Shown one piece after another: positions 50,896 through 59,062 of a stretch of DNA of 64,000 nucleotides; position 1 is the stretch's first letter, and the number at the start of each line of letters is the position of its first letter. The stretch is from contig OY760143.1 of assembly GCA_963663245.1 (NCBI GenBank), positions 868,001-932,000 on the forward strand, given 5' to 3'. Below the pieces are notes generated by a model, which worked only from the letters and a program-made list of their open reading frames with translations, did not search any database and was not told the DNA's origin. This DNA comes from JAFGVL01 sp963663245 (GTDB taxonomy: Bacteria > Bacteroidota > Bacteroidia > Bacteroidales > Paludibacteraceae). Position numbers and translations under genes: made by a program.

Positions 50896-51456
50896 CTAAA
50901 TGTCTTCAATTGCTATTCGCTTCATACCTTTCATCTTTTTAAAATGTGAGGGGTTTAGTCCAGTCTCTTTTTTAAACTGATTAGATAAATGAGCTATGCT
51001 ACTGTAATGCATTTTATAGGCAATCTCTGTTAATGTTAATTCATCATACATGATTAACTCCTTTATTCGTTCTATTTTGTGTGAAATGATAAACTTTTCG
51101 ATGGTAGTGCCTTGAGATTCTGAAAACACATTAGCCATATAGGTGTAATCATAGTTTATTTTCTCTCTCAGGTAATCAGAAAAGTTTGTTTTAGGAAGTT
51201 CATCTGAATAATGAACCATTTCTATTATTACGGCTTTAATTTTTTCAACCAGAACTGTTTTTTTATCATCTATAAGATCTAAGCCAGCGGCTAATAAACC
51301 AGTTTTAATTTGTTTTTTTTGTTCTTCATTTAAATCTTCCATTACATCTACTACGCCCATATCCAGCATAACAAAGTGAAGTCCAAGTTTATTTAACTCT
51401 TCTCTCACTACCATTTTGCAGCGTGCACTAACCATGTATTTGATATGTAATTTCAA
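50896..51456 (-). CDS. AraC-family transcriptional regulator
   Basis: 186 residues. The C-terminal AraC domain (about 90-180) has two HTH units, LTEIAYKMHYSSIAHLSNQF and the preceding TIEKFIISHKIERIKELI. The N-terminal part (KYMVSARCKMVVREELNKLG, then an EDLNEEQ helix) is the short domain common to a group of Bacteroidota AraC proteins and has no cupin fold. It lies 63 nt upstream of the kinase operon on the same strand and may control or join it. Confidence 0.85.
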   Translation of the reverse strand: MKLHIKYMVSARCKMVVREELNKLGLHFVMLDMGVVDVMEDLNEEQKKQIKTGLLAAGLDLIDDKKTVLVEKIKAVIIEMVHYSDELPKTNFSDYLREKINYDYTYMANVFSESQGTTIEKFIISHKIERIKELIMYDELTLTEIAYKMHYSSIAHLSNQFKKETGLNPSHFKKMKGMKRIAIEDI

Positions 51457-51596
51457 CTATGATTTTTTTAGAGGTTTGAAAATCAAAAGACTAAGTTAGT
51501 TTTATTTCGTAAAAAAACTAAATAATTCAAGTTTTTTATTTTTATAAACAATAAGTCAGCAGAGGAGTTTTAATAAAAAAGGAAGAGTTGTAAACT

Positions 51597-51625
51597 AAAA
51601 AAAGCCGAAGATAAATCTCCGGCTT
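51597..51625 (-). terminator. Terminator of the ECF sigma gene
   Basis: AAGCCG (51602-51607) with CGGCTT (51620-51625) and inner AGAT/ATCT, followed on the minus strand by a T-run. Confidence 0.85.
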
Positions 51626-51645
51626 ACTTTAGTTTGGTGTGGCTA

Positions 51646-52149
51646 TTATTTATAATCTTTCAATGATTCTTGTAAGCGCTGACGGGCAAAAAAGATTCTG
51701 CTTTTAACAGTGCCTATAGGTAGATCCATTTTCTCAGCAATCTCGTGATATTTAAAGCCTGATACATGCATGGAAAATGGTATTCTGTATTCATTACTAA
51801 AAGCATTGATGCATTTATTTATTTCGTTAATAGAATAGGCGCTTTCTGGAGTGTCAAACCCTGAAGTTTGAGGGATGTTTAGATAGTAAGAGTTGTCTGT
51901 ACTATCAAGCATCGTTTGACTACGTAGATTTTTTCTGTATCCATTAATGAATATGTTTTTCATTATAGTTAATACCCAGCCCTTAAAATTGGTGTTGTCA
52001 ATAAATTTCTCGGAATTAGTAAGAGCTTTTAGGGTTGTCTCTTGTAATAAATCTTCAGCTCGTTCTTTATTAACCGTTAAAGAATAGGCAAAATTATACA
52101 TATTACTTTGTAGTGATAATAGCTTAGTCTCTAATTCTAAATGTACCAT
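51646..52149 (-). CDS. ECF-type RNA polymerase sigma factor
   Basis: 167 residues. Region 2 (about 10-80): NMYNFAYSLTVNKERAEDLLQETTLKAL and NFKGWVLTIMKNIFINGYRK, which bind the -10 element. Region 4 (about 110-165): CINAFSNEYRIPFSMHVSGFKYHEIAEKMDLPIGTVKSRIFFAR, which binds the -35 element. No anti-sigma gene is adjacent. It is the only ECF factor in the window, so it is a candidate for reading the two TGCAACC-N15-GTC promoters in the island; that link is inference. Confidence 0.93.
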   Translation of the reverse strand: MVHLELETKLLSLQSNMYNFAYSLTVNKERAEDLLQETTLKALTNSEKFIDNTNFKGWVLTIMKNIFINGYRKNLRSQTMLDSTDNSYYLNIPQTSGFDTPESAYSINEINKCINAFSNEYRIPFSMHVSGFKYHEIAEKMDLPIGTVKSRIFFARQRLQESLKDYK

Positions 52150-52312
52150 AATGAATAGAATTTATTAATAAAAATACAAATATTCTTTTTTTATTGTGTT
52201 AAGTAAAATTAGGCATTGTTGTAGTGATATATATTACATAATTTCAATAAAAAATTGTATAATTCACATATTAAGTAAATGTTTACTTATGAATATGTTT
52301 TGTAGATTTTTA

Positions 52313-52714
52313 CTAATATATAGTACAGTGTTTTAACTCAGAGTTAATGTTTTTTTCTTCTGTTTTAATATTACTATATTGAATTACCCATTTTTCATTA
52401 TTCTTTATAATGACTCTATCGTGTGAATATTCCCAATAATAGCCTTCGTTGTTTGAGGTGTCTAAGAGAATCTGATTCTTGTCTTTTTTTATTTTGAGTC
52501 CAAGATTTACCTTAATCTTATCTAACATTGCTTTTACACCTTTAATTTTTTTTATTACATTCTCTAGTTTAATTTTAATGGCATAATCATCTGCTACACC
52601 ATATAGAGTTATAACACCATCTTTAACAGAAATAGTAATGTTTTCTGTTAAAGATGGGATGTCTTGTTCAATAGCAAGTTGGATGTTTTTATGTAATTCT
52701 TTATCGCTTATCAT
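52313..52714 (-). CDS. BON-domain protein
   Basis: 133 residues from the ATG at 52714 (MISDKELHKNIQLAIEQD). A BON domain occupies about residues 5-70: QLAIEQDIPSLTENITISVKDGVITLYGVADDYAIKIKLENVIKKIKGVKAM is the pattern of OsmY/BON proteins, with the central GVITLYG strand. There is no signal peptide, so it is probably cytoplasmic. A charged C-terminal part has WEYSHDRVIIKNNEKW. BON domains bind lipid or other proteins; the exact role is unknown. Confidence 0.75.
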   Translation of the reverse strand: MISDKELHKNIQLAIEQDIPSLTENITISVKDGVITLYGVADDYAIKIKLENVIKKIKGVKAMLDKIKVNLGLKIKKDKNQILLDTSNNEGYYWEYSHDRVIIKNNEKWVIQYSNIKTEEKNINSELKHCTIY

Positions 52715-52881
52715 ATTCTTGTTCGGGTATGTGTACAAAAAACAGAAAGGGTTGATAAAGATGGATGCTTTATTTATTTATTTTCTTACATAATTTCACA
52801 AATTTCTTGCATAATTCATTCTTTTTTATAAGATATGATTTTGTGTCATTGTATTTGTAATTTAGTTTTTTTGCATAAAAA

Positions 52882-52915
52882 AAGCATTAGTAAATATTTG
52901 TTTACTAATGCTTTA
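52882..52915 (-). terminator. Terminator of the rny transcript
   Basis: AAAGCATTAGTAAA (52882-52895) and TTTACTAATGCTTT (52902-52915), a 14-bp perfect stem with a 6-nt loop and a T-run on the minus strand, 37 nt after the rny stop. Confidence 0.92.
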
Positions 52916-52951
52916 TGGTTTTTTGTATCAGAGCCTTCTTGAGGCGTTAGA

Positions 52952-54481
52952 TTACTTGGCAATACTTACCGCACGTGTCTCACGAATAACTGTAATTTTT
53001 ACTTGTCCAGGATATGTCATTTCATCCTGAATCTTTTTAGCAATATCAAATGATAATGTTTCTGTGTCTTTATCATCAATCTTATCTGCACCAACTATTA
53101 CACGTAATTCACGACCCGCTTGAATAGCGTATGTTTTGATAACACCAGGATATGAAAGTGCTAAATTTTCTAAGTCATTTAAGCGTTTGATATACGCTTC
53201 TACAATTTCCCTGCGGGCACCTGGACGAGCACCTGAAATAGCATCGCAAACTTGAACGATAGGGGACAATAAGCTTGTCATTTCTGTTTCGTCATGGTGA
53301 GCTCCAATTGCATTACATATATCTGGTTTCTCTTTGAATTTCTCAGCTAATTTCATTCCTAAAATTGCGTGTGGCAATTCTGGTTCATCATCTGGCACTT
53401 TACCAATATCGTGTAATAGTCCTGCGCGTTTTGCTTTCTTAGGGTTTAATCCCAATTCAGATGCCATAGTTGCACATAAGTTAGCTGTTTCACGCGCGTG
53501 TTGTAATAGATTCTGTCCGTATGATGAACGGTATTTCATTTTACCAATCATTCTAATTAGCTCAGGGTGTAAACCATGTACCCCTAAATCAATAGTGGTG
53601 CGTTTACCTGTTTCGATAATCTCTTCTTCAACTTGTTTTCTTACTTTCGTAACAACCTCCTCAATACGAGCAGGGTGAATACGTCCGTCGGTTACTAATT
53701 GGTGAAGAGCTAAGCGCGCAATTTCACGACGAACAGGATCAAAGCCTGAAAGAACAATTGCTTCAGGAGTATCATCTACAATAATTTCTATTCCAGTAGC
53801 TGCTTCAAGAGCACGGATGTTACGTCCTTCTCGTCCAATTATACGTCCTTTTAATTCGTCTGATTCTATATGGAATACAGTAACTGAGTTTTCTATTGCC
53901 GTTTCAGTTGCAACACGTTGTATGGATTGTACAATAATGCGTTTTGCTTCTTTGTTAGCTGTCATCTTTGCTTCTTCCATGCGTTCGTTAATGTATGACA
54001 TGGCATCAGATTGAGCTTCATCTTTTAATGCTTGGATTAATTGTTCTTTTGCTTCATCAACAGATAAACCAGAAATTGCTTCTAATTTAACTTGTTCTTC
54101 TTTTTGTAATTTTTCGAGTTCTTTTTTCTTGCTTTCAATTACTTCTAATTGATTGTCAAGGTTAGTTTTGATAGCTTCAGTTTCAGATGTTTTTCGTTGT
54201 AAATCACTTTGCATCTGATTTTGTTGCATTTCTCGTTGTTGAATTCTTGCCTCATTTTGTTGTATTTTAGCATTACGTTCAACTACCTGTTTTTCATACT
54301 CTTCCTTAAGGCTTAAGTATTTTTCTTTTACCTCAATTAATTTCTTTTGTTTCAGAACTTCTGTTTTAGCTTCAGCTTCTTTTAGAAGATCTTTAGTGCG
54401 ATTTTTAGAAACAGATTTTGCGACCACAAATGTGATTATCCCACCTCCTAAAAAAGCTCCAATTATAAATAATAGACTCAT
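52952..54481 (-). CDS. rny: Ribonuclease Y
   Basis: 509 residues. N-terminal membrane anchor (FIIGAFLGGGIITFVVAK), a long coiled coil (about 30-150), a KH domain with GRIIGREGRNIRALEAATG (about 210-230), and an HD phosphohydrolase domain with LLHDIGK (about 350) and HHDE. It is the membrane-bound endoribonuclease that starts mRNA decay. The order coiled-coil gene, zapA, rny is a usual Bacteroidota arrangement. Confidence 0.96.
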   Translation of the reverse strand: MSLLFIIGAFLGGGIITFVVAKSVSKNRTKDLLKEAEAKTEVLKQKKLIEVKEKYLSLKEEYEKQVVERNAKIQQNEARIQQREMQQNQMQSDLQRKTSETEAIKTNLDNQLEVIESKKKELEKLQKEEQVKLEAISGLSVDEAKEQLIQALKDEAQSDAMSYINERMEEAKMTANKEAKRIIVQSIQRVATETAIENSVTVFHIESDELKGRIIGREGRNIRALEAATGIEIIVDDTPEAIVLSGFDPVRREIARLALHQLVTDGRIHPARIEEVVTKVRKQVEEEIIETGKRTTIDLGVHGLHPELIRMIGKMKYRSSYGQNLLQHARETANLCATMASELGLNPKKAKRAGLLHDIGKVPDDEPELPHAILGMKLAEKFKEKPDICNAIGAHHDETEMTSLLSPIVQVCDAISGARPGARREIVEAYIKRLNDLENLALSYPGVIKTYAIQAGRELRVIVGADKIDDKDTETLSFDIAKKIQDEMTYPGQVKITVIRETRAVSIAK

Positions 54482-54573
54482 TACAATATGTATTAATGGT
54501 TAAAAAAAACGCACTACTCTATCATAAAACTCTTGTTTTAGATAAAATAATGCGGGATTATATATAGTTTTGT

Positions 54574-54885
54574 TTATTTCGAACTTGCTTCGTTCAAGTA
54601 AGTTTCCAATTCGCTGTCCATCTTTTGTAATTCTTTTAGCAATGGTTCTACATCTTTATTGCTAGCTGTTGTAAGATTAGATATTGAAAAATTTAAAGCA
54701 GCCATCGAGATTAATTTCTCTAAGGATGTTAATTGGTACTTACTTCTGTATTCTCTGATAGCTGTATTTAATGCGTCTGCAGCCTTACGGTACACTTCTT
54801 CTTTTTCAGGAGAAATTTGTAAGCTGATCGAATCTTGCAATTCAAAAATCCTTAAATTTATTTTCAGCATATCAGATTTTTTCAT
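54574..54885 (-). CDS. zapA: Cell division protein ZapA
   Basis: 103 residues. Pattern KINLRIFELQDSISLQISPEKEEVYRKAADALNTAIREYR, then a helical segment SLEKLISMAALNFSISNL and a coiled C-terminus, matches ZapA, which cross-links FtsZ filaments at the division site. It starts 3 nt after the stop of the coiled-coil gene and lies upstream of rny. Confidence 0.85.
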   Translation of the reverse strand: MKKSDMLKINLRIFELQDSISLQISPEKEEVYRKAADALNTAIREYRSKYQLTSLEKLISMAALNFSISNLTTASNKDVEPLLKELQKMDSELETYLNEASSK

Positions 54886-54888
54886 GCT

Positions 54889-55182
54889 CTATTGATTAAG
54901 CAGAGCTAAACATTTATCTATTTCCCGCACCATATTTGATAAGCGTTGTTTGGATTTCTTTCTTTCTTCTTCGGTCACAGAAAGTAGTCCAGTTGTAACA
55001 AGTTTATCATGTTTGGCTTGTAATTCCAACAAGTTTTTATGATCAAACATTAATTCCTTTTTTTTGCGTTCTAATTCTTCTTCAAGAGTTTGATTTTTCG
55101 CTTTCTCGGTTTCGTATAAATCTTTTAATAGACCTATTTTTTTTTGTAACCCTAGTATTAATTGAGTTTGCTCTTCTGTCAT
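54889..55182 (-). CDS. Coiled-coil protein upstream of zapA
   Basis: 97 residues from the ATG at 55182 (MTEEQTQLILGLQKK); nearly the whole chain is predicted coiled coil (ETEKAKNQTLEEELERKKKEL). Its place directly before zapA in an operon suggests a division-related partner similar in role to ZapB, but sequence alone does not show this. TACTTTTG on the minus strand (55207-55200) is a good -7 promoter box. Confidence 0.6.
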   Translation of the reverse strand: MTEEQTQLILGLQKKIGLLKDLYETEKAKNQTLEEELERKKKELMFDHKNLLELQAKHDKLVTTGLLSVTEEERKKSKQRLSNMVREIDKCLALLNQ

Positions 55183-55338
55183 GTTGGAATAAATCAATAC
55201 AAAAGTAACGAATGCCTTTTGAAAGAAAAAATATTGCAGTATGTTTTTGTTGAATTAGAAATACAATTTATCAACAATTTGGTAAGTTGTTTATATTTAG
55301 TGTTTTATGTTGTTTTTTTAGAGTTCTTGTTTAGAATA

Positions 55339-55368
55339 TTGAATTGTATTTTAAATTCATTAATTTTG
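55339..55368 (+). promoter_or_regulatory. Bacteroidota-type promoter of the queA-like gene
   Basis: TTG (55339-55341), 19-nt spacer, TAATTTTG (55361-55368). The start codon is at 55388. Confidence 0.65.
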
Positions 55369-55387
55369 TCCAAAAATTTAGATCTTT

Positions 55388-56623
55388 ATGTTTTCAGAGG
55401 TGCAACAAATACGAATAGAAGATTACGATTATGATCTTCCTGATGAACGAATAGCAAAGTTTCCTTTAGAAAACAGGGCGGACTCAAAGTTGTTAGTGAA
55501 TAATAATGGAAGTCTTTCTGAAGTAAAATTCACCTCACTTCCTGATTTTCTTTCTTCTGATAGTTTGTTGGTGTTTAATAATACCAAGGTAATTCAAGCA
55601 CGTTTGATTTTTACAAAAGATACAGGAGCGCAAATAGAAATTTTCTGTTTGGAACCACATGCTCCGAATGATTATGTGCTAGCATTTCAGCAAACACAAA
55701 GTTGTGAATGGAGGTGTATGGTGGGTAATTCGAAAAAGTGGAAATCTGGTAAATTGTCCTTGTTGTTAGAGGCGGAGTGCGCTCCGTCTGTGCAATTATG
55801 TGCTGAAAGAATTTCAACAGAGGGTAATACACACATTATTCGTTTTTCGTGGAATGATGCTGCTGTAAATTTTGCTGAAATATTGGATAAGATAGGAGAG
55901 TTGCCAATTCCGCCTTATTTGCATCGTGCAACTTGTGAAAAAGATAAAGAAACCTATCAAACGGTGTATTCTAAAATTAAAGGTTCGGTAGCTGCGCCTA
56001 CAGCAGGGTTGCATTTTACGCCAGCTGTTTTAAAAGCCCTAGAAAAAAAAGGAGTAGAGTTAGAGGAACTTACATTGCATGTGGGGGCGGGGACTTTTCA
56101 GCCTGTAAAGTCTGAAGCGATAAAAGACCATACGATGCATGCGGAGGTTTTTTCGATTACCCGCTCAAGCATATATCATTTAATGGATAAAATCAATAAT
56201 ATTGTAGCTGTTGGAACAACTTCAGTTCGAACGCTAGAAAGTTTATATTATATAGGTTTGTATTTAGAAGAAAATCCAACGGCAAGTGAGAATGATTTGA
56301 TAGTTCAGCAATGGATTCCTTATCAATCAATCTTGTCTATTAGTGCTGAAAGAGCACTGCAGAATATTATTGTTTATATGGATAGACTTAATTTAGATAG
56401 TTTTCAAACTTCTACTCAAATAATGATAGTGCCCGGCTATCAGTTTAAATTAGTGAAGAGTATTGTCTCTAATTTTCATCAGCCTAAAAGCACCTTGTTA
56501 TTGCTTATTTCTGCCTACTTAAAAGGAGATTGGAAAAAGATGTATAGTTACGCTTTAAAGAATGATTTTCGTTTTCTGAGTTATGGGGATAGTTCTTTTC
56601 TTATGAATGATTCAATGTTGTAG
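55388..56623 (+). CDS. QueA-like S-adenosylmethionine:tRNA ribosyltransferase-isomerase
   Basis: 411 residues, longer than typical QueA (about 350). QueA landmarks: DYDYDLPDERIAKFPLENR, FNNTKVIQARL, GSVAAPTAGLHFT, LHVGAGTFQPVK, DHTMHAE and the final NFHQPKSTLLLLISA...YGDSSFL. Canonical QueA adds the cyclopentene-diol ring of queuosine to tRNA using the ribose of SAM. Bacteroidota often carry a second, longer QueA-like protein and this looks like that form, so true QueA activity is not certain. Confidence 0.75.
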   Translation: MFSEVQQIRIEDYDYDLPDERIAKFPLENRADSKLLVNNNGSLSEVKFTSLPDFLSSDSLLVFNNTKVIQARLIFTKDTGAQIEIFCLEPHAPNDYVLAFQQTQSCEWRCMVGNSKKWKSGKLSLLLEAECAPSVQLCAERISTEGNTHIIRFSWNDAAVNFAEILDKIGELPIPPYLHRATCEKDKETYQTVYSKIKGSVAAPTAGLHFTPAVLKALEKKGVELEELTLHVGAGTFQPVKSEAIKDHTMHAEVFSITRSSIYHLMDKINNIVAVGTTSVRTLESLYYIGLYLEENPTASENDLIVQQWIPYQSILSISAERALQNIIVYMDRLNLDSFQTSTQIMIVPGYQFKLVKSIVSNFHQPKSTLLLLISAYLKGDWKKMYSYALKNDFRFLSYGDSSFLMNDSML

Positions 56624-56646
56624 CAGAAGCTTTCTTATTGAATATC

Positions 56647-56677
56647 TTGTTTTTACGAGCTGTTATTGTTAAATTTG
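56647..56677 (+). promoter_or_regulatory. Bacteroidota-type promoter of SpoIIAA-like paralog B
   Basis: TTG (56647-56649), 20-nt spacer, TAAATTTG (56670-56677); start codon 21 nt later. Confidence 0.65.
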
Positions 56678-56698
56678 TTTTTTATTAGAGTCTTTTTG

Positions 56699-57163
56699 AT
56701 GGAAAAACGAACCCAATTTACAGCAGGATATAAAATTTTACCTGATTTAAAACTAGTAATAGATGCTCGTTTTGGAACAGTAACTGTTGATGGACTTCTT
56801 GAGTTTAAGAAGTTGCTGGAGGAGGATAAGGATTTTGATAAGGATTATTATAGTATTGTTGATACCCGAAAAATGGATTGGGGTTTATTTATTTCTGATG
56901 TTGAGAGGTATATACAAGAACTGGCTAAAATGAGTGGGGGTGTTTCATTCAAAAAGAAAGCTGCTGGTATTTATAGTTCAATACATCAATTAGCCTATAC
57001 TCAAGTTGTTCATCGTGAATTTACAAAAGTAAACCAGCCACAACAATTTTTTACCGAATTTGCTCCAGCCATCAAATGGTTAGAAAAAGACATTACTCCT
57101 CAAGAGATTGAAGTTATTGTTCAATCAATAAAAGACAATCCTCAGTTTGAATGGGAGTTGTAA
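56699..57163 (+). CDS. SpoIIAA/STAS-like protein of unknown function (paralog B)
   Basis: 154 residues from the ATG at 56699. It shares its layout with the protein at 5855-6340: YKILPDLKLVIDARFG, DKDFDKDYYSIVDTRKM, a central helix, then FAPAIKWLEKDITPQEIEVI near the end. No signal peptide and no membrane segment. The strand-helix order fits a SpoIIAA/STAS fold. Its own promoter and terminator make it a single-gene unit. Function unknown. Confidence 0.6.
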   Translation: MEKRTQFTAGYKILPDLKLVIDARFGTVTVDGLLEFKKLLEEDKDFDKDYYSIVDTRKMDWGLFISDVERYIQELAKMSGGVSFKKKAAGIYSSIHQLAYTQVVHREFTKVNQPQQFFTEFAPAIKWLEKDITPQEIEVIVQSIKDNPQFEWEL

Positions 57164-57188
57164 TATGTGTTTTTTATATAATTATTGT

Positions 57189-57220
57189 AAAAGGGTGCTG
57201 TAAGATGGCATCCTTTTTTT
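57189..57220 (+). terminator. Terminator after SpoIIAA-like paralog B
   Basis: AAAGGGTGC pairs with GCATCCTTT (one G-T pair) around a 9-nt loop and is followed by a T-run. Confidence 0.85.
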
Positions 57221-57316
57221 GTTTGTAACTTAGTTTTCCTTTCTAAATTTTTAACTAGCAACTCTTAACTTATTTCCTTACTTTTGCAGCATTAAATTAC
57301 TATCATATTTAGCCCT

Positions 57317-58837
57317 ATGCACGAAAAAATTATCATCCTTGATTTTGGTTCTCAAACCACTCAGTTAATAGCACGTAGAGTACGTGAGTTAAATACTTAT
57401 TGCGAGATTGTTCCTTATAATAAGTTTCCTAAAGATACTGCTGGTGTTAAAGGGGTAATTCTTTCGGGTAGCCCTTTTTCTGTGTATGATAATAGTGCAT
57501 TTAAAGCAGATTTATCTGAAATTATTGGAACTTATCCAATTTTGGGTATTTGTTATGGGGCTCAATTTATTGCGCATACTTCTGGAGGAACAGTAGAGCC
57601 AGCAGGTTCGCGCGAGTATGGTCGAGCACACCTTACAGAGGTGGATACTCAAAATGCTTTAATGAAGAATGTTGACAAGGATGTGCAAGTTTGGATGTCT
57701 CATGGAGATACGATTACTAAGACACCGGCTGATTTTGAAATAATTGCCAGTACGCTCGAAGTAAATATTGCAGCCTATGCTGTAAAAGATAAAAATATGT
57801 GGGGTGTACAGTTTCACCCAGAAGTATTTCATACGGAATGTGGTTTGCAGTTATTAGATAACTTTTTAAATATATGTGCCTGTAGTAAAGATTGGAGCCC
57901 TGCTTCTTTTATAGAAGAAACGGTTGGTCTATTGAAGAAGCAGTTGGGTGGTGATAAGGTTATTTTAGGGCTTTCTGGAGGTGTAGATTCATCGGTGGTA
58001 GCTGTATTATTAAATAAAGCTATTAGTGAAAACCTAACGTGTATATTTGTAGACAACGGTCTATTGCGCAAAAATGAATTTGAAAAAGTGTTGGAAGATT
58101 ATGCACATCTTGGCTTAAATGTTTTAGGCATAGATGCCAAAGATAAATTCTATACAGAGCTAGCAGGTGTTAGCGACCCAGAGAAAAAACGTAAAATCAT
58201 AGGTAAAGGATTTATAGATGTTTTTAACGAAGAAGCTAGAAAGTTAACTGATATTAAATGGTTGGGACAAGGTACTATTTATCCTGATATAATAGAATCA
58301 TTATCTATTACGGGACATGTGATTAAATCGCACCACAATGTAGGTGGTTTGCCAAAAGAAATGAACCTACAATTAGTAGAGCCACTTCGCTTATTATTTA
58401 AAGATGAAGTGCGCAAGGTAGGGATGGAATTAGGAATGATGCCCCACTTGATCAAGCGTCATCCATTTCCAGGTCCAGGTTTAGGTATCAGAATTTTAGG
58501 AGATATAACACCAGAGAAAGTACGCATTTTACAAGAAGCAGACGATATTTATATTCAAGGATTACGCGATTGGGATTTGTACGACAAGGTATGGCAAGCA
58601 GGAACAATCTTGTTGCCAGTACAATCTGTAGGTGTAATGGGAGATGAGCGTACTTACGAAAATACCGTTGCACTACGTGCTGTAACTTCTACCGATGCAA
58701 TGACTGCCGATTGGGCACATTTGCCGTATGAGTTCTTGGCAAAAATGTCGAACGAAATTATTAATAAAGTAAAAGGTGTCAATAGAGTAGTATATGATAT
58801 AAGTTCAAAACCACCTGCGACTATTGAGTGGGAATAA
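57317..58837 (+). CDS. guaA: GMP synthase (glutamine-hydrolysing)
   Basis: 506 residues. N-terminal class I glutamine amidotransferase: VILSGSPFSVYD, nucleophile Cys in GICYGAQ, and the His/Glu pair in VQFHPEVFHT. ATP pyrophosphatase domain: P-loop LGLSGGVDSSVVA (about residue 218). C-terminal dimerisation domain: RHPFPGPGLGIRI and KPPATIEWE end. It makes GMP from XMP. TACTTTTG (57279-57286) is a -7 box 31 nt before the start. Confidence 0.97.
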   Translation: MHEKIIILDFGSQTTQLIARRVRELNTYCEIVPYNKFPKDTAGVKGVILSGSPFSVYDNSAFKADLSEIIGTYPILGICYGAQFIAHTSGGTVEPAGSREYGRAHLTEVDTQNALMKNVDKDVQVWMSHGDTITKTPADFEIIASTLEVNIAAYAVKDKNMWGVQFHPEVFHTECGLQLLDNFLNICACSKDWSPASFIEETVGLLKKQLGGDKVILGLSGGVDSSVVAVLLNKAISENLTCIFVDNGLLRKNEFEKVLEDYAHLGLNVLGIDAKDKFYTELAGVSDPEKKRKIIGKGFIDVFNEEARKLTDIKWLGQGTIYPDIIESLSITGHVIKSHHNVGGLPKEMNLQLVEPLRLLFKDEVRKVGMELGMMPHLIKRHPFPGPGLGIRILGDITPEKVRILQEADDIYIQGLRDWDLYDKVWQAGTILLPVQSVGVMGDERTYENTVALRAVTSTDAMTADWAHLPYEFLAKMSNEIINKVKGVNRVVYDISSKPPATIEWE

Positions 58838-58903
58838 AAAAATCTTTCATTTCAATTAATAATTAAAAATAAATAGTACTTTTGTAAGCATAAAACAAAC
58901 ACA

Positions 58904-58957
58904 ATGAGAACACCATTATTTAGTTATTATTTTTATTACTTCTACTTTACTAAGTAA
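58904..58957 (+). CDS. Leader peptide of the Phe/Tyr biosynthesis operon (17 codons)
   Basis: ATG at 58904, TAA at 58955-58957; peptide MRTPLFSYYFYYFYFTK. Nine of 17 residues are aromatic (five Tyr, four Phe), eight of them within codons 8-15 plus one at codon 6. It follows a -7 box TACTTTTG (58877-58884) by 19 nt. Directly after its stop begins the first arm of competing hairpins, so a ribosome stalled for charged tRNA-Phe or tRNA-Tyr would change folding. This is the design of trp/phe leader peptides; translation itself is inferred. Confidence 0.88.
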   Translation: MRTPLFSYYFYYFYFTK

Positions 58958-59041
58958 GAGCGGGATGTTGTTGTGTTTAACAGAGAATAGAAAATAAGAA
59001 AATACAAAATATAGAGTCCCGCTGAAAAGTGGGATTTTTTG
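58958..59041 (+). promoter_or_regulatory. Transcription attenuator (antiterminator/terminator) of the Phe/Tyr operon
   Basis: Region 2, AGCGGGAT (58959-58966), starts right after the leader stop. Region 3, GTCCCGCT (59016-59023), can pair with region 2 (8 bp, one G-T) or with region 4, AGTGGGAT (59028-59035; 8 bp, two G-T, GAAA-like loop). The 3:4 hairpin is followed by TTTTTT and is the terminator; the 2:3 pairing is the antiterminator. A ribosome finishing the leader peptide would cover region 2 and allow termination; stalling on Phe/Tyr codons leaves it free. Confidence 0.88.
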
Positions 59042-59062
59042 TTGTTTTTAATATTGAGGATC

